Source: Megachile rotundata (lineage: Eukaryota > Arthropoda > Insecta > Hymenoptera > Megachilidae). Taken from it: a DNA stretch of 64,000 nt. Within the stretch, counting starts at the first letter, position 1. Every line of letters starts with the position of its first letter. The stretch lies in assembly GCF_050947335.1 (NCBI RefSeq), contig NC_134991.1, positions 5,642,001 through 5,706,000 on the forward strand, given 5' to 3'. The position numbers and the translations under genes are program-made. Positions 1 to 12,499 of this stretch are shown piece after piece. The notes below the pieces were generated by a model that had not been told where the DNA came from, did no database searches, and worked only from the letters and a program-made list of their open reading frames with translations.

Positions 1-318
1 AAATAGAGCGAGAAACAAGCTGTAACAAATTCACGGTTACTCTGCGACTCGCCAGCTAGATTGCATCAACCGTGAGTCAATTAGCAACGGCATTCTAGGG
101 ACGTATACAATTAACGCCTTCTAACATCTTCATCAACGATGGACAATCAGCTGTGTGTAGATAGACATTTGCACATGAAGTTGTCTAAGTATCTCCAAAT
201 ATCTCTTTGTTAAATAATTTTTATAATTGCTTCTTCGTGTGTGGATATCATATGTGTGATGTGGAGAAGAATATTATTGGATTGATTATAGTTAAAATTG
301 TAGGTATGTATTTATAAC
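1..318. other. 5' flank, no gene recognised
   Basis: Mixed-composition DNA that becomes A+T-rich after about 200. No long ORF, splice pattern, RNA gene or clear repeat is visible. Confidence 0.5.
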
Positions 319-505
319 ACGTGTAAGTGAAGGTTTATATATATGTTCATTACACATGCAAGGTTTACACATATGTTACACACGCAAAGTTTATACATAT
401 ATTACACATGTAAGGTTTACCACATATGTTACACATACATAACACATGCAAGGTTAGATATACATTACACATGCAAGGTTTACACCTATATTATATGCAA
501 ATATG
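319..505. repeat. Degenerate short tandem repeat (ACACATGCAAGGTTTA type)
   Basis: The motif TTACACATGCAAGGTTTAC recurs with variable ACATATGT spacers, roughly every 20-25 bases. The small ORF over it (343-531) is low-complexity Tyr/Thr/His and is best read as a by-product of the repeat. Confidence 0.75.
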
Positions 506-1554
506 TATGTTGTGTATATTGTATATTTTGAATGTACCAATTGTAAATTTTAATGTATAATAAATAAACGCAGTTTAATTACGACAAAACGAAACGAGGA
601 AATTGATGTTATCACATACTAACTCCGCATGCGTGATTTATTTTACACATTTATAAAGACATTTCAAAATCTCTAATTTCGAATCAGGACTGTCCCGGGA
701 TACACCGATTTATTTTACTTCGCGTCGCGTTTTCATCAGGCGTAACGACCAAGTGTCACGGATAACCGGTGCTTTGCTCCACATCGGTCCCGCGCAGAAA
801 TTGAATTAGCTTCTCAGGGCGAAATTGAAAAATCCCTTAAACCGAGGCAACGTGAGCAAAAGTGGCTGTACGGGAGAGAACAGAAGGGACAGCGAAGAAG
901 TGCGGTCCCGAAGGACGAATAAGGAGAAGAAATAAGATAGAAGAGAGAGAGAGAGTTCGGGTAAAAACTCAGGGCACCGCGAAAACTCGTTTAAAGATGA
1001 AAGGCCGGCTAACGACTTATTTTCGATAAGGAAAAGTTAAGGCACTCGCCCTCTGCGGTTCGCTCGAAAACGGAGGGGGCGAAAACTTGAACGTTTCTCG
1101 CGAGGGGTAGTTTTCCCCGTTCGACGATGTCGCGCTTCTTCCCGTCTCTTGCATCCCGGCAAAAACACAACAGTTGCGCGGGACTCAACTCAATTGCCAT
1201 GTCAAAACGATGTGAAATGGGATTGATGTAATTTGGTTAGGCGCGCACCCCCGTCCTCCCTCGTTTTCTCTGTTCCGTGCAACCCCCGCGGTGTACCGTT
1301 TATACCCGTTCCCGTCACTGTCCACCGGGTGTTTCGCGACAAACGACTCGATTCAGGGCTGATTCTAATGACTTATGAAGTCAAGCCAAATGACCGAGGC
1401 TCGCCCTCTTATGTACAGTCCACCACAAATCTCATAGACGACATTATAACTGTTGCAAATGTTACTCTCGATTTTTACAGATTTTTGGGACAATTCTGGG
1501 GAGTAGAAATTTTGGGACGTTGATTTGGAGATATTGGCATTTGGGAACTTGAGT
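506..1554. other. 5' flank, no gene recognised
   Basis: A+T-rich to about 680, then a G+C-richer stretch with CpGs (700-1340) including a GAGA run near 940-955. Short ORFs (for example 1233-1523) have no recognisable domain. A distal regulatory segment is possible but nothing in the sequence proves it. Confidence 0.45.
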
Positions 1555-1790
1555 ATTTGCACATTTAGGTGCATTTGGAGATGCAGTGAAATTTAGGGGT
1601 TTGGTCATTTGCACATTTAGGTGCATCTGGAGATACAGTGAAATTGGAAGATTTGGTTATTTGAACATTTTGGTGCATTGTAGATGAAGTGAAATCTAAG
1701 GATTTACTGATTTAGACATTTTGGTGCATATGAAGTTGCAGTGAAATCTGAAGATTTAGCGACTTGGACAAGTAGGTGCATAGATATTTG
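1555..1790. repeat. 52-bp tandem repeat, about 4.5 copies
   Basis: Copies start near 1555, 1607, 1659 and 1710. Each holds an ATTTGCACATTTAGGTGCAT-like start and a GCAGTGAAAT block. The first two copies are nearly identical and later ones diverge. The flanks contain GGATTT/GAATTT words, like the G-rich minisatellites further along the window. Confidence 0.85.
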
Positions 1791-2747
1791 TAAATTTGAG
1801 AAAAGCTTAAGAATACAGGAATTTTTGAATGAGTTAATTTAAGGGTGCAGGAACCCTGAATATATAAATCTACAAATTTGGAAATTTGTTTGAGGGATTT
1901 GATGAGTTAGAAATTTGAGAACATCAAGATTCGAAAATCTAAAAAAGTAAAAATATAGGTTTGAGGGCCTAAGTAATTAAGAGACCTTGAGATTGAAGAC
2001 AAAGGAACCTAACCTCTCTATGTCTTCAACCTAAGAATGTAAAGACAAAAGTTTGAGATCTAAGGACCTGAGTACTATTTGTAGGTCTAGTTTGCGAACG
2101 TAAATATTCCAAACCTTGCAATTTTAATAAGATTTCAGTATTTAAAAAATCAAATATTCAGGGATGAGAAAATATTAAAATTCTCAACCTCTTAACTTGT
2201 AAATATAAAAATGAAAAATTGAAAGATATAATAATATGAATCTCCAAAAATTTTTAAAAAGAATTATAAAGTTTACATAGACACGCTTGCACCCGAGTGT
2301 ACCGCGTTTTTGCAGGTTCGTCTCACCCCCAACGGGACTTTCGATAACTTTCGACCTCCGCGACGGACAAATCGAATAATTTCGTTCGTTCCCGTTTAGT
2401 CTCTCTTGGCTGTCGCGTATAACTTGTATTATCGTCCGTTTTGTCGGGACACAAAAGGAGGGGGTGGGAGGGTTGACTCGCGACAGAGATTGCCGGGCGA
2501 AGAAATCGAGAGACAGCGCGATTTGATTGTTGCTCGTTACGGAAGCCGGTTCCATTATCTTCCCTTATTATATTTGCAGTGACTAGTCCGCCACCCTTGC
2601 GCACACTCAGCTGAAACGTTTTCTGTTTGGCGAAACGTTCCGGTGTGGCAATATTGTTAGAAACTCGGTGATGTGCAATCTCCACCAGCGAGTTACCGTA
2701 TTGACGCACTTTCGTTAGGGTTATTCCATCTCCTTACGGAATTATCT
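1791..2747. other. Non-coding, decayed A/T/G-rich sequence then unique DNA
   Basis: 1791-2170 is low complexity with remnants of AAATTTG and GGATTT words. 2280-2700 is a G+C-richer unique patch. ORFs on the minus strand (2184-2709) overlap one another in different frames and show no family signature. Confidence 0.45.
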
Positions 2748-2960
2748 ATCGATTTCGTATCATCAATTTTTCACATTGATTTTGTACGAAGATTAATTTT
2801 TCATCGATTTTGTACGAAGATCAATTTTTTATCTATTTCGAACAAAGATATAATATTTAAAATATGTTATCAATTTCGTATGAAGATAAATAAGTCAAAA
2901 TTTCTTATCAATTTCACATGACGCTAAAAAAGAAATTTGTTATCAATTTCGTTCGAATAT
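2748..2960. repeat. Degenerate 27-38 bp tandem repeat, about 7 copies
   Basis: Units begin ATCGATTTTGTACGAAGAT or a close variant and end in a T-run. Early units are 27-28 bp and later ones lengthen to about 38 bp. The repeats explain the small + strand ORF at 2673-2921. Confidence 0.75.
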
Positions 2961-5900
2961 TTAAAATACACTGTTTGTTAAAAATGTCATTAATATGGAA
3001 ATATATACTAACGGTGAGTGAGCATTTGTAAAAATTTTGTTTGTCATTCTTTTCCGATTTATTATACATATACAAGTCATCTTCGTTGACGTCACGTGTT
3101 AAAAATAGAGAACTTTTGAACAGTTTTTGATAATTATGTATTTGCGTATTATAATATTTCTTCAAAAGTATAACGAATGTTAATCAATCACGAAGAACGT
3201 AAAACTAGTTAAATGATTGTAATAAAAGATTGTAATGATCGTAATAAAAGAGTGACACAAAATATTCGTCAGAGTAAAAGTCATTAATTTGAAAGAACAG
3301 TGACGTTTGAAAATAGTTTTCGAGTTTTTTGGAGGTATTTGTGAAATCGCCCCGATTCGCCGTGGTAAACCTCATTAAACTTCTATTCCGGTTAGCCGGT
3401 ACTTGCCTCAATGGCCGATAATAGGTTGGCCCGATGGAAAAATGGCGGCGACTAATCAGCCGCGCTCTGGAACCACCGGTAAAGAAGAGAAAAAAATCGA
3501 ACGGCGGAGGGAAAAACGAAAAAAGGAAAAACATCGACGGAGGACCGGTTAAAATCGAGTATCACGAACAATCGTCCCATTAATCGTGCGGTACGATCTA
3601 ATTAATTCCGGCGATGTCGAGAGAACGCGACTAATTAGATTCCCTCGTTAAATATCGGTGCCAAAGTAACCCCGTGAATAAGGAAACTAATAAGAACCGA
3701 TTCCGAAGTGTTTCGCAGCTGTGCTCCGGGGATAGTTTGATCAGCACTTCGAGAACCCGTTCAAGAGACACGTTTAACTGAGTTAAGTTATTTCGCGCGG
3801 CAATTTCGCTATTCCTGTCTCGAAATTCTCTAAAAGTTACCTAATACGATTTGTCGTATACCGAGTAATACGCAACGATGCGAAATTTTTGAGGACCTTG
3901 ACGAGGATCTCAATTTCTAAATTTGTAAAATTGCAAACTTGAAAATTATTTAGTAAATGAAAATTGCAGAATTAAAGATAAGCTTGAGAATGTATAAATA
4001 GGATATATAAAATAGAAAATAACTTGTAAAGTTGGTGGCGCATCTTCGTAATAAACGAGTTGGCAATTCGCGCAGAATCTGTCGCGTAATTGTCTGGTAA
4101 TCTGTTTATGTTAACGAGTTAAGCTGAAAATTTCAGTCGGAAAAGTTTCGTGGAAAACTAGCCTTAACGAAGGAGCAAGTGCGCGGCAATGAAAGCTGTA
4201 CCGTGGCGATTACGGAGGTAATTGCATCCCCCGGAAAGCGAGCGCTTTTGCAGGCAGAATTATCCGATTTACTTGTATTTTCGTCGGGGAACGTTTATTC
4301 TTAGACAACGTTAACGTAGAAGGTAACGAGGACATGGCGGAAGTCGGCAGACTGGTCGCCGTGAAAGCGTAAGAATGCCAGGACGACGACGACGGCACTT
4401 TGATCGGTAACCTCGTTTATGGTGACGCTGGACACAGAATGTAGGAAACACCGATAACACCGGTGACGGAAATATCGACTTTTGAGAGCTGCTACGAGCA
4501 TCCCCTCCCCTTGCCGGGGTACATCAGCCCCTGGCAAATCACCCCATCATAGCGGACCTCTCGTTCGCTCGCGGGAGACGAGGACGAGCGGTAGCGAAGG
4601 GGCGGGCAAAGAGGGGAAGAGCGCGAGTGAGTAGAGGAGCACATGCACGAGGAGAAGAGAGGATCGAGAGCTGAACGACGTCGGTCCTGGAACGTGGAAC
4701 GTGGGCTGCAGAGGGGCAGAGGGAGCGACCGACCGCTCTGGTGGCGGTTGAAAGAACCAATTTTGTCCTAATAGAAAAATCCCCAGCGCCGAACCCAATT
4801 TATAAACCCGCAAACATGGCTGGCGGAGGGCGCTCGTCTCGCCTCGTCTTGCCTCCTCTCGCCACGCCACCGAATCCCGACACACAACGCCGTCGAACAT
4901 CGGATTTATAAAGCCGAGTCAGCCGAGCGTACGCGAAAATTCCGCTCGCGTAAACGACCACGCCGAAGATCACCATCGACTACCAAGACTTTGAACTGGG
5001 AACGAACCGGCAGAAAAGCGAAGGAAAATTGTCTGCTGCCTTACGCATCGCGGAATTTGATCCCCGTGCAAGGTGGAAGCTAGTGCGCTTGATAAACGAG
5101 CCGGATGAACTCTGTTAGCGTGATCTCGTTACTCGGTCTTCGCTCGACTTTCGCGGATTCCACCTGTCGTCTCGCTTCCGGACTACTTCAACAGACATTA
5201 CTCCACACCGACTGTTTCGGAGGAGACAACCCAGACAATTTTATAATTGACACTCCTCGCAGATTTATTGTTCAAAAATTCTCTCTACGCAATAACGTTG
5301 CGTTACTCTACGGAGCGACGCTTTTCAGGCTACTGCGATTTCAGGTCATTCTTTTTATTTATTCAATGTGGAAGACGATGTGAAAGGACATCTATTCTAA
5401 TAAATGTGTATATTTATCAAAATAAATATGTACAGGTGTGAAGAAGGAATAGGTGACTTTATATGGTTCCATTAACGGCATGATGGTTACGGTGATCACA
5501 TAAGTGAGGATATGTAAGAATCACCATCGTTTAGAGTCAACTTTCTTAACTAATATTTAATGATTGAAATAACAATTTCAAAGTCTTGTTCACTAATTTG
5601 AAGATAGAAGTCTAATATTTTAGATCTAATACTTAAGTTGAGACTGAAGCTAGTCTTCAGTTTTGGTCAAAAGAATGTTATGCGTTATAGAACATGTTCT
5701 ACACACATATTCATACATAATATGAAAGATGGTAATGATCGAACAGACAGCAGATATCAAACTTGTATTTAACCAAACTAACATTTAAATTAACATTTAA
5801 CCAAGCAAAATTAAATATCTCAACAAACATCATCAGCACATATCCAAAACATATGCAGAAAAACTATGGAGATTTTATTAAAATTAATCCTATAAAACTA

Positions 5901-7309
5901 CCCTATAAAATTCTCAAATATTCTAGCAGTAAAAGACGAAAGGTAGTGAACGGATTAAAATATAGAAGGAGCGATCGCGTTGATTCTGTTCGACGATCCA
6001 GCAACGATACCCGTTGACAAAAATCGGATTGCAATTATAGCAAGCACGGATCACCGTTGGTAACAAGTAATAATGATCAAAGGGAGAAGCAGAGAAACAT
6101 GGAGAGCAAGGAGAGACTCGGTAAACGGAACACATGGCCCGAAAGGGTACTCCGGTATCGGCTACAAAGGTATCCAACAGGGATAAATACGTCGGCAACT
6201 TGCAGCGCACGCCTAGCGCGTTTCTGCCGGTGTATCTTGCACATATGCACGCAGCAGGAAGCGAGCTTGGTCCATCTGCAGCGATCCGATTTTGCGACAA
6301 AGCCCGTAATCGATTTCAAATTTGATAACGCCTAACAGTGGACGCGAACGAGTGTGCGAACACGCGAGTACCCCTTGGCCACCCCTTATCTCCACGGTTT
6401 ATCGTTCGTCTTTGATTGATCCGCTCTTGATCGAATTAGTACCCTCTGTATCGACCCAGCGTTTCAGACACGAAATCGAAAAATAATAGAAATGCTGACG
6501 ATGTAATTGCACGGATAAAACGAACTTGGTATACTTCTATGGTATCGAAGTAGTCTCATCGATTTTTTCTTTTAAAGCAAAAGATGTACAGGTATACTAG
6601 TTTACGTATCTTTGAAAAGGAGAGAAAAGAAAGTGGATCATCGGATCCTGAGAAGTTTTAATTATCCCAGAATAAAAAATAAAGTACTCAACTTCTCTGA
6701 AAAAATTCCATTGTTCAAAGTGTTAGAAAAAAAAATAGTCTTCCGCGAGCGATGCACAAACGAACGAGATTCAGCAACACAATGGTCGTTGATCTCGGTG
6801 TCCAAAATCGCGACGAAATCTCCTCGACGCCTGCGTTATCGCCCCCATTTCATCAGGGTAAAGGCGAGAGGGCAGAGAAAGACAGAGAAGGACAGGGAAC
6901 GGCCAAGTGGGAGAGACAACGATTTGGCGTGTACAAAAAGCACAAAATTAAATTTCGGTCCCCTCGCGCACGCAATATACGAGGCTTGGTGTATTCCAGC
7001 CGGGAAGGGACGCGAGGTCCTCTCCAATGGCGTTTAGCGGTACGTTAACTATCATTCGGTCTCGCCCTGGGGCCAATTCGCTAACCCGTGTTTACCGATG
7101 CCCAGGGCGCTGTTAAATAAACTACGGGGACGAGACCTAGGGTCAGACAGTCGTACGCGCGATTAAAAGCGTAACCATCAACGGGAACCACTTGGAGGAA
7201 CGCGATCATTCGAGACCCGGGACCTACTCTTATCACGCTGCAAATCGTCACTCCCGGGGGTTAATCCGAATGGAGATGCTGCAATTTGCGGAGGTTCTTG
7301 GGTTAAGGG
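2961..7309. other. Long 5' flank with CpG-rich patches, no gene recognised
   Basis: Alternates A+T-rich stretches (2961-3330, 5390-5960, 6480-6740) with G+C- and CpG-richer patches (3340-3900, 4180-5380, 6000-6420, 6750-7280). ORFs of 60-141 codons occur on both strands in the G+C patches, overlap in several frames, and match no family I recognise. The CpG patches are candidates for distal enhancers or an unrecognised promoter. Confidence 0.45.
4801..4945 (+). promoter_or_regulatory. Possible TATA-type promoter(s)
   Basis: Two TATAAA-type boxes, TATAAAC at 4801 and TATAAAG at 4907, sit in the CpG-rich patch 4500-5100. The second is followed about 25-35 bases later by pyrimidine/CAG sequence that could start a transcript. 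No downstream coding region was recognised, so this is weak: it could be chance, a distal Rx start site or a non-coding RNA promoter. Confidence 0.15.
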
Positions 7310-7637
7310 TACTGGTGCTATTTGGAAATTTGGTGTGTAGAATTTGAGGACTGCATTTGAAAATTTGGGATGTGAATTTGAGGAATTTGGAAGTTGGAAG
7401 ATTTGGATACTGGAAAGTTTGAGGAATTTGAGAATAGGGGATGGGAGGTTTGGTTTTGAGGAATTTGGGGGTTGGAAAATTTTGACACTGTGAAATTTCA
7501 GGAATTTACTAATAGGGGCTGGGAGGTTTGGTTTTAAGGAATATGAGGGTTGGAAAATTTGTGCTCTGGCAAATTTGAGAATTGTAGAGTTAGAGAATGT
7601 GGAGACATTTGGGGACTTGTGAATTCAATTTGGGTGT
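7310..7637. repeat. G-rich degenerate tandem repeat (GAGGAATTTGGGGGTTGG type)
   Basis: Short GGAATTTG words recur throughout. A longer unit of roughly 85 bp, beginning AGGGG(A/C)TGGGAGGTTTGG, is present twice (near 7436 and 7515). It ends where the MITE at 7638 begins. Confidence 0.75.
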
Positions 7638-7859
7638 TTAACACTAAAACTACCAAACCGGTCAAATGACCGCTCTACAAGTTTCTTATTATAAGGTGCA
7701 CATTTTGTTAAAGCACATTTCTTAAAATCAGCATTGATTTTCATCAAGATAAAAAATAGATGTGTATACTAATTTATGTTTCGTTTGCTTATTTATTTTT
7801 TGATTTCATTTTTAATTTCAAATTAAGTACACATTATATGTCGGTAGGTTTAGTGTTAA
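7638..7859 (+). mobile_element. piggyBac-like MITE, full length (222 bp)
   Basis: Bounded by TTAA at 7638-7641 and TTAA at 7856-7859, with imperfect inverted ends (CACTAAAACTACC on the left; the reverse complement of GGTAGGTTTAGTG on the right). TTAA target sites are the hallmark of piggyBac transposition. It has no coding capacity, so it is a non-autonomous element. A second, inverted, near full-length copy lies in Rx intron 2 at 40805-41029. Confidence 0.75.
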
Positions 7860-7861
7860 GC

Positions 7862-8010
7862 ATTCAGGAATGTGTTCATCCATCGTACGACACTCTGTGT
7901 ATTTCTTCGAGCAATCTCAAAATACTTGAAGAGTGTTGGGTACAAATAGGGTGATCGCTACAGCTTTTGGAGAATTGTATGGTGTTATAGAAGATCAATT
8001 TGGAGAGACA
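7862..8010 (+). repeat. 150-bp dispersed repeat, copy 1 (inverted relative to 11597-11748)
   Basis: Abuts the MITE. It contains the blocks CGTACGACACTCTGTGTA, ACTTGAAGAGTGTTGGG and TACAAATAGGGTGATCG, and the reverse complement of this whole stretch is found at 11597-11748 with scattered mismatches and small indels. Both copies have an open frame ending in the residues NLKILEECWVQIG before a stop. No family is recognised, and similarity that continues past the stop suggests a repeat and not an exon. Confidence 0.75.
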
Positions 8011-9174
8011 ACATTTTGAAAGTTTAATTCAGAAGTTTGATCCAAATTGCCGTATATAAAGTGATCTCTAAATGCATCCACCTTCTGTATTACCAAAAAC
8101 CGAGTACGTAGATGATCCTCGAATCACCCCCGAGTCATCATAACCGAGCGGCAATTATCCATCACCTCGTCTACCAATAGCAATTCGATCGCAGCTCGTT
8201 GACACGATCACCTCCGCCCAATCAAAACGAGTTCTCTAACCGGGTCTGTTGCGAACACAATGATATGCCAATCGACAACCGGTGGTTAACTAATTTGGCC
8301 CGGTGACGTCTCGACGAGCGCGTCTCGGCCGTTCGAAATTGACGCGACTCGCTGAAACGCGGAGTGTACAAGAAGGAAATGGTTGTGAACCGGCACGAGA
8401 GCGAGACGCAGCTCGGAGATGGTTGACTTGATGAAATCATGCCGCGAGAATTAAACGGGGGATACCCGTGGCGTGTGTCGTCGTCGTTGGCGTGGCGCGG
8501 CGTGCGGAGCCGGACGACTCGAGCTCCAATTGGCGGGAGCAAGACAACGGTAGGAGTTGACTGCAGTGTATACACAGTTAATTAAGCCGGAGTACCACGG
8601 AGGATGATGGAACGGGGACGAAGAGGAGCCAGGAGGACGACACGGACAGAGAGGTGTACACCGGAGAAAGAGAAGGGGTCACTGGAACGAGACAAACGTC
8701 CATGAACGCTCCACAGCCAGAGAGGGACGAACAATTTTGTCCTGTGGGCTGCAAAGGTAATTTGCTCTCTGGATATGCAGTCTCAGTGACTCTCAACTTT
8801 AGCATTTTACTCCTAAAACGCTAATTTGCCAAACCGAATATCACAATTTTTACCGTTCAACCTTTTGGAAATTGACACTTATTTTTGGGAACATCACATT
8901 ACCATCTTACGTTTCACGATCTTACGTTTTATTGTCAGTGATTTGGATAATAGGTTTCTAATTACACTATACACTGTTTCTATTAATATCAGAATGTTTA
9001 GATGTATCGTAAAATCGAGTTATGAAGGAATTTATAGAACACCCCATGAATATCTGTGTTTTATTCCGAAGTCACAGGATAAAACTCAGCAAGTTTCCAC
9101 TACTCATCTAACGATAAGTACATCTTTCACTACCATCCCATTACATTCATAGATGGCATCTACTCTGACTCACG
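8011..9174. other. 5' flank, CpG-rich patch, no gene recognised
   Basis: 8100-8800 is G+C-richer with CpGs and minus-strand ORFs (8222-8575, 8578-8805) that show no recognisable domain. 8810-9174 is A+T-rich. Confidence 0.4.
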
Positions 9175-9790
9175 CTATTAACAATTTAAATACCTGCAGG
9201 AGTGTATTTTAACCTTCCTTATCATACTCCCTGAGACATGTAGCTTTATGCTTATTAACAATTTAGATGTCTGAAGGACTAAACGTTTCTACCTTCTTTA
9301 CCACCCTCTTTCTTGAGAAAGATTGACTCATGCTTATTAATAATTCAGATGCCTGAACGAGTAAAAATTGTACCTTTTTTAACATCCTCTTTGTTGGGAC
9401 ACATAGACTCTGGCTTATTAACAATTTTGGTGTCTAAAGGATCAAACGTGTTTTCCCTTTTTATCATGTTGTTTTTTGAGACACATAGAAGTGTGGCTAT
9501 CAAACACTAAAAACTAAAAATTTTCACCTGCTTTACAATACTCTTTCTTGAGACACATAGACTCAGGTTTATAAATAATTTTGGTGTTTGAAGGACTATA
9601 GATTTTTACCCTTTTTACCATCCTATTTTTTGAGACACATAGACTCCTATTTATTAACAATTTCAATGTTTGAAGAACTAAAAATTTTGACCTGCTTTAT
9701 CATACTCTTTCTTGAGACACATAGACATCTTCTTACTAAAAATTTAGGTATCTGAAGGGTTAAAAATTTTCATTTTTTTTAATCATTCTC
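9175..9790. repeat. 81-82 bp tandem repeat, about 7 copies
   Basis: Each copy carries a CTTATTAACAATTT-like start, a TCTGAAGGACTAAA block, a pyrimidine tract and GAGACACATAGACTC. Starts fall near 9170, 9251, 9333, 9414, 9495, 9567, 9648 and 9729. Copies are moderately diverged, so the array is old. Confidence 0.85.
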
Positions 9791-10620
9791 TTGCTTCATA
9801 TACATAAAGTCCTATGTTCTAATAATCTTGTCTATGTCAATGAAAGTTTGAAGCGTTTTAAACATATGCCTAAGATAGCCAGGTGATCCTTTGAATATAT
9901 GGCCGCTTTGATGCCGAACTCTCTGTCCATCGATATTACCAGCGTAAACAAAAGCGAACGGCTGATTGGCGGTGCTTTTTCGTGGCGTGGCCGATTTTTC
10001 CCCGGCTTTGGCCAGCGCCGGGTTATTGCGCGATTGTCGGCCATTGTCGAAGAAATTGCGAACGCGAAATTGCGTTTTGCCGGGCTGCTATTCTTGCGAA
10101 CACCGTACCGTCGGCTATCGGTGAATTCGAATTAAAAAGCAATACGAACACGCTTTCGGGATTGTTAGAAATGCGCATTGTGCGCTGTCGCGCAGTCCAG
10201 TTTCCCGAAACTTTTCTAACTCGATTTCGTACCGTTTCCCTCCCGCAGAAATTCCTTTTTTTTTCTATCATTTTCGGGACGATTCGAGTCGTTATTATTT
10301 CTGTGGCACAAACTTCGATCGCTGCGTGCCACGCCACTGGGACGAATCGAACCTGGGGAAAAAGCCAAAATGGAACCTAAATTCGTGGTATTCTCTGGAC
10401 CGCGGTTTCGCGGACAATGAAATATAATTCGGCGAACTTTCATGTTACTTCGAACGTTTTATGTAGTGCGGTTTTTTATGCACTGAGCTTTTGCAAGATT
10501 GATATTTTATTTATAAACTGGCAATAAGTCTTGTTAAATTTACTTTGAATTCATATTAAGACTCTTTTGTCTGTCAGTACAGATATGAAGGCTTGAATTT
10601 GTACAAGTTATACATACACA
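9791..10620. other. 5' flank, CpG-rich patch, no gene recognised
   Basis: 9890-10440 is G+C-richer and contains overlapping ORFs on both strands (9899-10135, 9982-10380, 10023-10337) that cannot all be genes and match nothing recognised. 10450-10620 is A+T-rich, leading into the mariner. Confidence 0.4.
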
Positions 10621-11533
10621 CTATATCGAAAAAGTAGCAGAACTTTTTAAATTTAAGGAAAAGTAACGTCACCTATTAAAACAATACGTTATCTGAAAAC
10701 AGCATACCTCCCCTACAAAACACAACAATCATTATTGGAATCGAGCAACGAATTGTAAACTTATAGCGTTTAATGCGACAGAACCTTTCGTCACCGTATC
10801 ACAAAATCACGGGCAAGCGCAACAAATTGCTCGCGTTGAATATTGCGAGGATCTTATCAAAACAGCCAGACGAAACTATACATTCCTGGAATCTATTGTA
10901 ACTAGTGATGGGACTTGGTGCTTCAAGTATGAGCCTCGAACAAAGCGCCAAAGTGCTACGTGGAAATCTCCAGGCTCTCCAAAATCAAAGTTGCGATTCC
11001 AGAAGTCCCGATAGAAGACAATGTTAATTTGCTTTTACGATTCTAAAGGAATTATACTTCGAGAATTCGTTCCACAGGGACAAAATGTTAATGGCCAATA
11101 TTATCTGGGTGTTATGGAACATTTGTGGAAGAGGATCGTTCGTGTGAGGCCCGAATATCGAGTGTCGGGAAGTTGATTTCTGTTGCATGATAACGCATCA
11201 TGTGAACTGTCTGTTCATGAATTTTTGAAAAAAAAACAAGTCTGTTCCAACATCCTCTAAATTCTGACTTGTCTCAATGTGATTACTTCCTTTTTGCAAA
11301 ACTGAAGTTCGCTATAAAAGGAACGTTTTATGACACTGTTACATAAGTCCAGGTAGTTGTGACAAGGGTGTTTGAACGATTTCGCAAAACGACATATAAA
11401 AACCTATGTTAACGTTGTGTAAGCATGCCCAGCCTTGTATTGATGCCAAGGGGAACTGATGTATTTTGAATAAAAATAATTCATTTTGGCACAAGATTTA
11501 ATAAATTAATTTTATTGCAAATGTGTCCATACA
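10621..11533 (+). mobile_element. Decayed mariner-like transposon, copy A
   Basis: The 5' end, CTATATCGAAAAAGT, matches the start of a second copy at 47111. Translation gives mariner transposase motifs on the + strand: VTSDGTWCFKYEP with the first catalytic Asp at 10907, TKRQSATWKSPGSP, TMLICFYDSKGIILREFVPQGQ, LLHDNA (second Asp at 11189) and SDLSQCDYFLF (third Asp at 11281). Stops and frameshifts break the frame several times. The interval from the 5' end to the first Asp is only about 280 bases, so most of the N-terminal DNA-binding part is missing. The 3' end is degenerate, and TTATTGCAAATGTGTCCATA near 11510-11533 may be the remnant of the inverted terminal repeat. Confidence 0.85.
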
Positions 11534-11596
11534 AATTTTGAAAGTAAAAAATCCTCAATTCTCAGGCAAAATCCCAACCCCAAATTTCCAAATTCG

Positions 11597-11748
11597 ATTT
11601 TGCATCTCCTCATTGATCCCCAATAACCCCATACAATCCTCCAAAAGCCGTATCGATCACCCTATTTGTACCCAACACTCTTCAAGTATCTTAAGATTAC
11701 TCGAAGTACACAGAGTGTCGTACGACGGATAAAGCTCCTGAAATCTGA
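11597..11748 (-). repeat. 150-bp dispersed repeat, copy 2 (inverted)
   Basis: Reverse-complement counterpart of 7862-8010, including GATCACCCTATTTGTACCC and CAGAGTGTCGTACGACGG. It follows directly after the degraded end of mariner copy A. The two copies are inverted about 3.6 kb apart and could fold or recombine to invert the DNA between them. Confidence 0.75.
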
Positions 11749-12499
11749 AGATCGAGTGGGCACCCCGCTGCGAGTTTTCCCAAAACCTGTCGCGAAATCC
11801 TTCTAACAACAATGGCAACCGCCACCCGTGGCTACCGTAGCCCAAACAAGCTTTTCATCCGCGAAAACATCGACGCGATTTCTTTCATCTTCCCGTTTCG
11901 CACCTCTCGATCGTTGCACACGAGCGGCTCGTCCAGAGAAAATTGGAGCGGATTCGGTCGGTCTCAATGGCTGCACACAAGAAAATTAGACTTATCTCGG
12001 TGATCGAGGTTCGTTTGAAACGCAGCTGCGTGGATTCGCGTGAATAGACGGCCTAGTTTCTTCATTGTGCACGATTTGCAAACAATTTTCTTTGCTTTCC
12101 ACGTTGCTCCTTTCGACGGCCTCGACACGCGCCATTGTGAACCGATCGTTTCCGATCACCGATCTACAAGACGACCACCACAATAAGCCCCGTACAGCCG
12201 TACAGATTTTAGGTAATTTCCAGCAGATTCGATTTTGTCCCTTTATTGGAGAATGGACTACAGGGTCTTATGAGCGTATGAGATCTTCTGCATCGATGGA
12301 TGAGGAGAATAACGATTCTTATCTCGGCTCGAGTGGTTTATGGAATTCTCTTTCGATCTTTAAATGAACGAGTAATGAAAGTGAAATTGTAGGAGCAGAT
12401 CATTGTATCACATGTATCCCCATGTGTTATATGTTATACAGTCAAGTGCACCATGTGTTGCATGATTTCTTTGTCACATAAGGAGAATATTATATGCTA
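11749..12499. other. 5' flank, CpG-rich patch, no gene recognised
   Basis: 11760-12370 is G+C-richer unique DNA. Its ORFs (11812-12003, 12065-12367) carry no recognised domain. 12380-12499 is A+T-rich. Confidence 0.4.

Noticed and set aside
5105..5383. 92-codon ORF following the TATA-like box, as a small secreted protein
   Set aside because: The N-terminus lacks a convincing signal peptide, an overlapping ORF exists in another frame, and no family is recognised.
10621..11533. mariner copy A as a functional transposase gene
   Set aside because: Several stops and frameshifts, missing N-terminal DNA-binding region and a degraded 3' end.
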